Shown: positions 58,301 through 64,000 of the stretch, one piece after another | Numbering within the stretch: the first letter of the stretch is position 1 | Layout: the number at the start of each line of letters is the position of its first letter | NCBI GenBank assembly: GCA_905178155.1 | Contig: CAJINV010000001.1 | Location: forward strand, 4,816,747-4,880,746 | Reading direction: 5' to 3' | DNA from: Amoebophrya sp. A120 | Lineage: Eukaryota; Sar; Dinophyceae; Syndiniales; Amoebophryaceae | Length of the DNA stretch: 64,000 bases | The notes under the pieces: generated by a model | What the model was told of the DNA's origin: nothing | What the model saw: the letters and a program-made list of their open reading frames with translations, nothing else | The model's database searches: none | Position numbers and translations under genes: made by a program

Positions 58301-61300
58301 GCGGATCCCCACCGGAGCCAATAACGCAAACAGCAAGGAGCAGAACACGACCAGTGGCAACAAGAAAGATCTCAATAAAGTAGACCACGACGAAGCACTG
58401 GATCAGCCGCGGCGAACGGCAAGCAACGCAAATGAGGCAATGCACGACAGCAGCAATCCGCTGTTCGAAATTCCGAACATGAAAGACGCGAACGGCAAAC
58501 CGCTGGTTCTTATGCATTGCAAATATGTCTGGGTCTGGATCTGGAAGGTTGCAACTTGTGATGCTGCATGTGGATACTACAAAAATCTGTATTGCATGAA
58601 CAGCAAAAGAGGTCCAGTTTATGCCACGGCGAGAGGGCATTTCTCATGCGGTATAGACATGAGGAAACCCTCACAAAATCTGTGATGCTACGGCATGCAT
58701 CACAGACGTCAGGAGTCATGCAAACTGCGCATGACAAACCTTGCATCCTTCCAGACCCAGACATATTTGCATTTGATAGTTCTGACCAGGGAGCAGCTGG
58801 AAAAGAAGAAGGTCGTCCGGTTTCCCATCAACGACGGAACAGCAGGCGCCGGAACGACCGCCGCGGACGCAGACAAAAAGAAAATCACCTCCAGTATGGG
58901 ATTCTCAATTGTTACATTCTCAACTGTTAATTTAACAGTGTTACATGAATTTCTGATGCAAGAATGGCAACAGGGAAAGGGCGGATCTTGCAACTCTGGC
59001 ATTACAAGTTAGGCACAAACTCCCATGCTGTTTAGCCCTTCCAAAATTTGTCATGCGAGGTAGCTTCACTGTGTGGACGTCGACGTGGACGTCGATGCCC
59101 ATTTTGCATGACAAATCATGTAACAGTTGAGAATGTAACATTTGAGAACGCCATATCCAGCCAGCGGCACGCGTACGAGAGCTACGACCTCGCCCAGACG
59201 CTAGCGGACACGAAATACAACCACAAGAATATTACAATGAAAAATGCCCGCACCCCCGAACTTGGGAGCATTTGTATTGCAAACCTTTCCAAATGAAACA
59301 TTCGCCCTCTTGCATCTATGTATCAGCATCACAGGTTTCCAATCGTGATGAATAGCAAAAATTTGTATTGCAAAAGACCCCAGCAAGAGCGGCGCTTGTC
59401 ATGCAAGCGATGCGATACACGCCGAGATTCTGCATCAGAAAGATTCATACTCCTTTCATGCATGACAAAAAGTTTTCATTTGCGAACTTCGCATCACAAA
59501 TTTCAGCGGTGGGGGGCACTTTTCACTGTAATAAAGAACGATCTGCTAGGGGAGAACGAACAAGACAACGGCTCTGAAGATGCAAACAACTCCGAGGTGA
59601 TCGACCGAAACAAGATGAACTCGTTGAACGTGCCTCACATGAACAAGTGCACACGCGAGCTTTTCTATCCCACGAAAAAACTGTTTCACTGTGAACTTGT
59701 GATGCATGGAATGGAACACAAAGCTATTTCTATTTGTCTTGCTACACGTGCAAGACATTGGATTTTTAAGGGTGTTTCCCCTTGGGAAGTGCGCATGGCA
59801 AATTTTCTGTGCCATGTGTGACAAACTTGTGATGCACATCTTGCAAAATCATCACAGTGAAACAGTTTTTTCCTGCGATATTCTCCGCAGTATCTTTAAT
59901 TTTGACCCTACCCGCCCCACGTGGAACGTAGTCAGTGCGAAGACCGTACGCGTGCAGGGAGAGAATTTTGATGCCGGTGTTGGAGAAGGTACAGCAACTG
60001 GAAGTGCAAGTTCCGCCGCTGTGACTGCTGGAGCTGCAAGTTCATCAAGCAGTAGCAGCTCCTCCTACTTATCGACCAACAATAAATGCGGAAATATTAG
60101 TAAAGGTGCAGATGATGACCCAAGGGTCCCGGGGTCGTCCTCCTACATTGAGTTGGACGTGATTCCCGCGGAGGGCAAGCCGTTCTGGCAGAATACCATG
60201 CTGGACGTCCTGCGGGCGGGACAGGGAAAGCCGATTCTGCTATCAGAAGGAAAAATCCCCCCTCCCCATATCGAAACGAAGTTTCTGATGCTGGATTTGC
60301 GTACACAAATCAGGTGTGTCTTGCAGTGAAGGACTGCAGGCCCATATCAGACCTGAGTAGAGAGGGGCTAGCCTAGGCGTTTAGCATGAGAAACGTCCAT
60401 GCTGTAGGCCCACCAGCATCACAGACCGCAGGCATAATGCGGCGGAGCCTGTAGAGTTGCCTTCTTGCAATACAGACGCGACTTATGGTCACAAATCCGC
60501 ATTACAAATTTTCGGAGGCGTGCCGTTTCGATATGGGGAGGGGGGATTTTTCCTTTTGATATCTGCGGAACCCGCAGGAGCAGGAGGAGTTCCGCAAAGA
60601 GCAGCTCGCTATCAAATGCAAAAATGTCTGGGTCTGGAAATTATCTAGACTTGTCATGCATGTTTTCCATGCCCCATGACGTCTGTGATGCATGCCGTAG
60701 CGTGACAGATTTGTAGAGCGCTTTGTGATACCTCTACCGCATGAGAAACGCCCTCTCCGCGTAGCACAAACTGGAGTCCTCTTCCCTGGTCATGCAATAC
60801 AATTTTTTTCAGAATCCAGCGACATTAGCACTTCCGGTTGGTAGAGCGATCGGCTACCGAGGCACGTCAGGGGGCGTCGCTACTTCAATTCAATTCAATC
60901 CAGCGACAGCATCACAAGTTTAGAATGTTCCAGACCCAGACATATTTGCATTTGATACTTGCCCAGCTTGACGAAGCGCTCCGCGTCCTGAACGCGTGGC
61001 GGGAGCAGATTGCCGACGGCGCCTGCATGGAGGCGGGGGGCTCAAAGGGAAAAGGGAAGAAGTCCTCTGCTTCGACCATCGCCAGTCGCATGGGCATGGG
61101 GATCCCCGACGGCGAGCAGCGGTGGCATACGGAAATAGGGCTACGCGACGATCGCAGTCGCTATCCCGCGGGGTACGAGCCGGAGAGCGACGAGGAGGAC
61201 GAGCAGGACGACACTTCTGATGAGGAAGAGGACGAGGAAGAAGAAGATACTATTACCTCTGCAGAAGAGGATATCACAAATACTACGAGTCAGAAGCTGC

Positions 61301-62157
61301 AACATCAAAGCACTGTGGTCAACATCGACGCAGAAGAAATTACTTTACCCGCAAGAACATCAAACGGAAAGAACGCCGGAGCAACTGCAAACGGAGATGT
61401 TGCGCCTTGTGACTCGCTACAGCACGACGGAGGAGGGCCTCCAAATACAGCACGCTCAAGTTGTAGTAGACCAAAGGAATTATCCCCAGTGGCTATGACG
61501 TATGCCGACCGACTGAAGATGTCAAGAAGCAAGACAACCACGACTAGCAGTAAAACTTCGACTATCAAAAGTACTTAAAAATGTCTGGGTCTGGAAGAAG
61601 AGAAATTTGTCGTGCACATTTTCCATGATCCATGATGTCTGTGACGTATACCATAGCATAACAGATTTTTTGAGCGCCTATCGATGCACATCCTGCATGA
61701 CAAATGCCCTCTACGCGTAGGCAAATTTGACTCATCTTGCTGCTCATGCAATACAGATTTTCTGAGCATCCAAATGCAGCATAACAAGTTTGGCTCTTCC
61801 AGACCCAGACATTTTTGCATTTGATATCGACGTCGGCCTCCAACGCACCGCCCGCTTCCGTGCCAAAAGCGAACGTCCGACCAAACACCAATAGAATCAC
61901 AAAGGAAGATCTCTATGCAAGAAAAAAACTGCGTAAGTGTAAATCTGTGATGCAGAAAATGCAAAACAGTTACACTTGTCATGCTCGACATGCATGATCG
62001 GCTCGCTTCCTCTGTGTTTTCCCTTTCTATCTGCGCATAACAAGTTTTTCCTGTCATAGCAGACAAACTTTCGTTGCAGTTTTCCCAAACGACTTACACT
62101 AACACAGTTTTTTTCTTGGATAATCTCGGCGCTTGGGGTAATCCGGACAGCGACTAA
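49337..62157 (+). CDS. GHKL (HSP90/gyrase/histidine-kinase fold) ATPase-domain protein with Gln/Ser-rich N-terminus
   Basis: ATG 49337 to TAA 62155; 7,089 nt spliced, 2,362 residues, 22 exons. Residues 1 to about 800 are low-complexity (Gln, Ser, Gly, Pro). An N-box follows, EFVQNWHDQ with Glu860, Asn864 and Asp867 (ExxxNxxD). A lid/G2-type motif GKFGDGLQSACSVFARKG lies at about 1033-1050, preceded by TLINYSSVL. RNRIYVKGMLVQQ (about 1164) and FGYNLLEFDMKSRDREN (about 1192) recur in large eukaryotic and bacterial HSP90-like ATPase-domain proteins. The C-terminal half is acidic or low-complexity with ordered islands. Exons: 49337-51988, 52204-52300, 52628-53103, 53357-53672, 53945-54332, 54594-55137, 55339-55389, 55703-55903, 56148-56371, 56606-56659, 56900-57015, 57289-57468, 57811-57858, 58186-58510, 58784-58894, 59161-59229, 59539-59665, 59886-60240, 60567-60609, 60963-61562, 61832-61913, 62128-62157. 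Introns 53104-53356, 54333-54593 and 55904-56147 are GT-AG; the other 18 are introners. Function and partner unknown. Confidence 0.75.
51989..52198. mobile_element. Introner IE-D (subtype b), 210 bp
   Basis: Begins TATCCCGCGAAAAAAGTG and ends CACTTTTTTCTTGCGATA. Exact duplication TCGAC (51984-51988, 52199-52203). Removal joins YRSRVD to VDSIRLQ. Confidence 0.92.
52301..52622 (+). mobile_element. Introner IE-B, 322 bp
   Basis: Begins TATCAAAAGGAAAAATCCCC and ends TTTTTCCCCTGGATA. Exact duplication CGAGT (52296-52300, 52623-52627). Removal joins DQHNE to WGSAEWS. Confidence 0.93.
53673..53939. mobile_element. Introner IE-E, 267 bp, duplication not recognisable
   Basis: Begins TATGGGGGTGTTTTCAAACG and ends ACATTTGAGAATCCCATA. 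Flanks CGGTG and CTCCG do not match, unlike every other introner here. Skipping five bases on the right still gives an open joined frame (LDDHG to ARIALSK). Confidence 0.82.
54434..54487. repeat. 27-bp tandem duplication inside a GT-AG intron
   Basis: A unit starting TGTTGCATAAAGCGTACTGG occurs at 54434-54460 and again from 54461. Part of it (GTACTGGAGACAGATG) recurs at about 54489-54504. It lies within the ordinary intron 54333-54593 and appears neutral. Confidence 0.8.
55138..55333 (+). mobile_element. Introner IE-D, 196 bp
   Basis: Begins TATGCAAGAAAAAAAAATG and ends CAGTTTTTTTCTTGCATA. Exact duplication AGAAC (55133-55137, 55334-55338). It is the shortest introner here. Removal joins EVREN to QVMNNVF. 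Confidence 0.92.
55390..55697 (+). mobile_element. Introner IE-C, 308 bp
   Basis: Begins TATTACAGTAAAAAATGCCC and ends TTTTTCACTTTGATA. Exact duplication ACACG (55385-55389, 55698-55702). It is separated from the previous introner by only a 51-nt exon. Confidence 0.92.
56372..56600. mobile_element. Introner IE-D (subtype b), 229 bp
   Basis: Begins TATCCCACGAAAAAAGTGG and ends CATTTTTTTCTTTGCATA. Exact duplication CAGAA (56367-56371, 56601-56605). Removal joins NQRGQ to KEVKIDV. Confidence 0.91.
56660..56894. mobile_element. Introner IE-E, 235 bp
   Basis: Begins TATGGCGTTCTCAAACGTTA and ends AACGCTTGAGAACCCCATA. Exact duplication CACTT (56655-56659, 56895-56899). The preceding exon is 54 nt. 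Confidence 0.92.
57016..57283. mobile_element. Introner IE-A, 268 bp
   Basis: Begins TATGAACTGCAAATATGTCT and ends ATATTTGCAATTCATA. Exact duplication CACGG (57011-57015, 57284-57288). Its two ends have co-diverged and remain complementary. Confidence 0.92.
57469..57805 (+). mobile_element. Introner IE-F, 337 bp
   Basis: Begins TATTCTGAGTAAAAACGTCC and ends CGTTTTTACATAGGATA. Exact duplication TCTGT (57464-57468, 57806-57810). It contains a 57-bp offset repeat of CACCCCATAGTCAAG (57491-57505 and 57548-57562), which explains its extra length. Confidence 0.92.
57859..58180 (+). mobile_element. Introner IE-B, 322 bp
   Basis: Begins TATCAAAATGAAAAATCCCC and ends ATCTTTCCTCACAATA. Exact duplication CGACA (57854-57858, 58181-58185). 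Separated from the preceding introner by a 48-nt exon. Confidence 0.92.
58511..58778 (+). mobile_element. Introner IE-A, 268 bp
   Basis: Begins TATGCATTGCAAATATGTCT and ends GCATTTGATA. Exact duplication GTTCT (58506-58510, 58779-58783). The left arm has a small internal GGTCTGGATCTGG duplication. Confidence 0.92.
58895..59155. mobile_element. Introner IE-E, 261 bp
   Basis: Begins TATGGGATTCTCAATTGTTA and ends AACATTTGAGAACGCCATA. Exact duplication TCCAG (58890-58894, 59156-59160). The left arm has two tandem copies of the CTCAAYTGTTA word. Confidence 0.92.
59230..59533 (-). mobile_element. Introner IE-C, 304 bp, inverted
   Basis: Begins TATTACAATGAAAAATGCCC and ends TTTTCACTGTAATA. Exact duplication AAGAA (59225-59229, 59534-59538). 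Same inverted orientation as the copy at 46185. Confidence 0.92.
59666..59880. mobile_element. Introner IE-D (subtype c), 215 bp
   Basis: Begins TATCCCACGAAAAAACTGTT and ends ACAGTTTTTTCCTGCGATA. Flanks TTTTC (59661-59665) and TTCTC (59881-59885), one mismatch. Removal joins CTRELF to RSIFNFD. Confidence 0.9.
60241..60561 (+). mobile_element. Introner IE-B, 321 bp
   Basis: Begins TATCAGAAGGAAAAATCCCC and ends TTTTTCCTTTTGATA. Exact duplication TCTGC (60236-60240, 60562-60566). Followed by a 43-nt exon. Confidence 0.93.
60610..60957 (+). mobile_element. Introner IE-A, 348 bp, carrying a nested insertion
   Basis: Begins TATCAAATGCAAAAATGTCT and ends GCATTTGATA. Flanks CTCGC (60605-60609) and CTTGC (60958-60962), one mismatch. 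Without the 72-bp insert and its 12-bp repeat (84 bp) it would be 264 bp, the same length as its close relative at 61563. Confidence 0.92.
60825..60896 (+). mobile_element. 72-bp tRNA-like insert flanked by a 12-bp direct repeat
   Basis: The direct repeat AATCCAGCGACA occurs at 60813-60824 and 60897-60908. The insert contains GGTTGGTAGAGCGATCGGCT, which resembles the D-arm and anticodon-arm start of a tRNA, and ends in CTTCAATTCAATTC. A full cloverleaf is not evident, so this is best read as a decayed or partial tRNA-derived retroposed copy. The length and long duplication fit target-primed or similar insertion. Confidence 0.55.
61563..61826 (+). mobile_element. Introner IE-A, 264 bp
   Basis: Begins TATCAAAAGTACTTAAAAATG and ends GCATTTGATA. 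Exact duplication TCGAC (61558-61562, 61827-61831). A TAA at 61580 would stop the frame without excision. Removal joins SSKTST to SASNAPP. Confidence 0.92.
61914..62122. mobile_element. Introner IE-D, 209 bp
   Basis: Begins TATGCAAGAAAAAAACTG and ends CAGTTTTTTTCTTGGATA. Exact duplication ATCTC (61909-61913, 62123-62127). It leaves a last coding exon of only 30 nt (GAWGNPDSD then stop). Confidence 0.92.
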
Positions 62158-64000
62158 ATACAGACGAGGCCGCAATACTACATATAAGGACTTCGACGAC
62201 TAATTGATATTGAAGATGATGCAACGTAACTACTAGAAATTTTTGAGATCATACTTCTACTGCAGGTTGAGCAGTTAGTTTCCAGGTGAGAATATGCGGT
62301 TTTATTTTTCAAATCATACGATCGATAATTTAATCAACAACGCAAGAGCAGCAGGGCTCGCACCGAACCCGATGCGAACAGAGCAGGAAAGAAAGAGACA
62401 TGCTGGGCCTCTCTTAGAACTAGATGACGGAGAGTAGACGTCAGACGATAGATAGAAAACTACTGGAACTACGCAGAAAAATATAATGAGCAGACGACAA
62501 TGAAAAAAGAATAAACAAGCATCATGGTTGATGTGATCGATTGCGCTCGAATCGTCGCGCGATTGTTACTAATATTCCTGGTGTCCTCTTTGGCCAAGCA
62601 ACAAGCAAGCGAGCACCGATAAGCGATAAAGCGTGTTCCTTCACGCGTCCTATCAGCAGTCCGAATATCATCGCTTCTTGCACAAAACCTATCAATGATC
62701 CTCAGCGCGTATTCCTCATGCATCCGCCTTCCATGCGGAATTCACGTCCTCAGCGCGTATTACGACTGGACTTAACATCCCACGCGCTTTGCAAGTGCGA
62801 ATTTTTTGGCTTATGTTTTACAGTGTGAAGAAGGGGGGTACCTGGGATCCGCTTCTTTTCCTGTTTGGTATCGGCCGCTGCTTACCGCCGGATCAGCGCA
62901 TTGATACGAAACTCAAGAATATAGAGAAATAGATATGAATCTAAGAACAAACCAGGCTAAAATCGGTGAAGTGACTTTATCGATTTTAGCATAGTTGTCA
63001 ACTTTTTGCGTCTCAGAGCCACGTAATGCTAAGAGATCTTTTTCGCGCAGCGGCAGCCAATTTCTTTTTTTCATTCGCATTTGTGATTTTCTTTCCGCAT
63101 AGGGATAAGTCAAAAACAAATAAGGTGAAAAACATCCTCCAGAGCACACAGGTGAAAAAAGAGCCTTGACAGACCAACATTTGTACAAACGTAATGCTTG
63201 TCACAAAGGTGCTACTTCTGCTCTAGCAAGATGAAGAGAAATTCAATGTCTCAATATGTTCGTTTCCACTGCCAAGAATAATTATATTATAATTCTTTTT
63301 GGATGAGGCTTTTTGTTTTTTTGGGACTTGAGAGGCTCTCTTTGGGACTTGGTCGCCAGGCTCTCTTTTTTTCCCCTCGTGATTCGCAAAAAAGGACGGG
63401 TGGACCCCTTTCCGGGACTTGAAGTAGCCAGAATACCACCGGAGGAGCTCGGAAATTAAAGGAAAAGGCCCCCGCTTGATGCTGCTGTTTCTTCATGGAC
63501 CGGAAAAGGCAAGCGGCGAAAAATCTTCATGGACCGCGTCGGCGAAAAATCAGCTGCAACGCAAAACCCTGGGGGCTGGAGCGACGCACAACCTTACCAC
63601 TTGCCGCCCACACAACCACAACGCTTTTGGTTTCGCAGACGCATAGTGACTGCTTCAAACATGCATGGATAAGTTGGAGGGGGTTGGAGAATCTCTTTAA
63701 TTGACATACGCATCTGATCTCCGGCTATTGATTAGTCGCTCGGGCTCAGCGATGGGAGAGCGCGAGAATCGATCGGGCGAACGGGAACAGTTTTCGTCGT
63801 GCGCGCCCGCGTTGGGCGGCTGCGAAGCGGAAAGAATCCGCGTGAGGCTATCCCACCGAGGCCCGAGCGAGGATTCTCCCAACGCTGCCAAGTCCTTGTG
63901 AGGGCAGAGGGCTGCGTGCGTGAAAAGGTCCCGGGCGCGTTGCCATTGACCCGCGCGAGCAAACTCGCACGAAGAAGTGCGAGGCTGTATCTAATGTGAA
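62158..64000. other. 3' flank and intergenic, no gene recognised
   Basis: AT-rich to about 63,300, then GC-richer to the right edge. It contains a 15-bp direct repeat TCCTCAGCGCGTATT (62699-62713, 62747-62761) and an imperfect A/T palindrome near 63276-63297. Frames at 63700-64000 overlap on both strands without motifs. No introner ends are present. Confidence 0.45.

Noticed and set aside
9030-62122. Regular repeated words and arrays as a CRISPR or satellite
   Set aside because: The repeats are paired inverted termini of separate insertions with target duplications and are spread through genes; there are no direct repeats with unique spacers.
63700-64000. Overlapping 60-76 codon frames on both strands at the right edge
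   Set aside because: GC-rich sequence opens several frames at once; none has a motif, and the gene, if any, would continue outside the window.

Overview
The window looks like nuclear DNA of a eukaryotic protist. The best guess is a syndinian dinoflagellate close to Amoebophrya; this is inference, not a database match. The reasons are: all nine recognisable genes lie on one strand; many proteins are large and low-complexity; intergenic DNA is modest; there is a flagellar gene (IFT43); and coding sequence is repeatedly interrupted by short inverted-repeat insertions that must be removed as introns. Introner elements with non-canonical splice sites are known from Amoebophrya.

Layout, all on the + strand. 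1-6527: 3' part of a very large protein with a split DeSI/PPPDE-type peptidase domain. 8021-13228: large probably secreted or lumenal protein of unknown function. 13892-17891: secretory-pathway protein resembling a glycosyltransferase. 18280-20640: secretory-pathway protein with a SAM-dependent methyltransferase domain. 21576-25476: secreted, low-complexity protein of unknown function. About 25806-37225: giant protein of unknown function (at least 2,981 residues). 38502-39907: IFT43. 40672-44111: DnaJ plus thioredoxin-like protein. 44951-47179: multi-pass membrane protein. 49337-62157: GHKL (HSP90-type) ATPase protein with a Gln/Ser-rich N-terminus. The stretches between genes (about 0.3-2.2 kb each) are more AT-rich and hold nothing I can name.

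The main discovery is a set of 33 introner elements in eight terminal-inverted-repeat families (called IE-A to IE-H here), 196-348 bp long apart from one of 1,500 bp. Each begins TAT and ends ATA. Of the 33, 27 have an exact 5-bp target duplication, 5 have one mismatch and 1 has none. Removing one element plus one duplication copy restores the reading frame in every case. In the GHKL gene, 18 introners plus 3 ordinary GT-AG introns give 22 exons summing to exactly 2,363 codons. Only one of the 33 can be cut as GT-AG, and members occur in both orientations, so excision seems to depend on the inverted repeats or the duplication and not on ordinary splice signals. One introner carries a nested 1.2-kb fold-back element with its own 8-bp duplication, and another carries a 72-bp tRNA-like insert with a 12-bp duplication.

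Exon coordinates quoted at introners assign the left duplication copy to the exon and the right copy to the intron. This is a convention, because the exact cut within the duplication cannot be seen from DNA.
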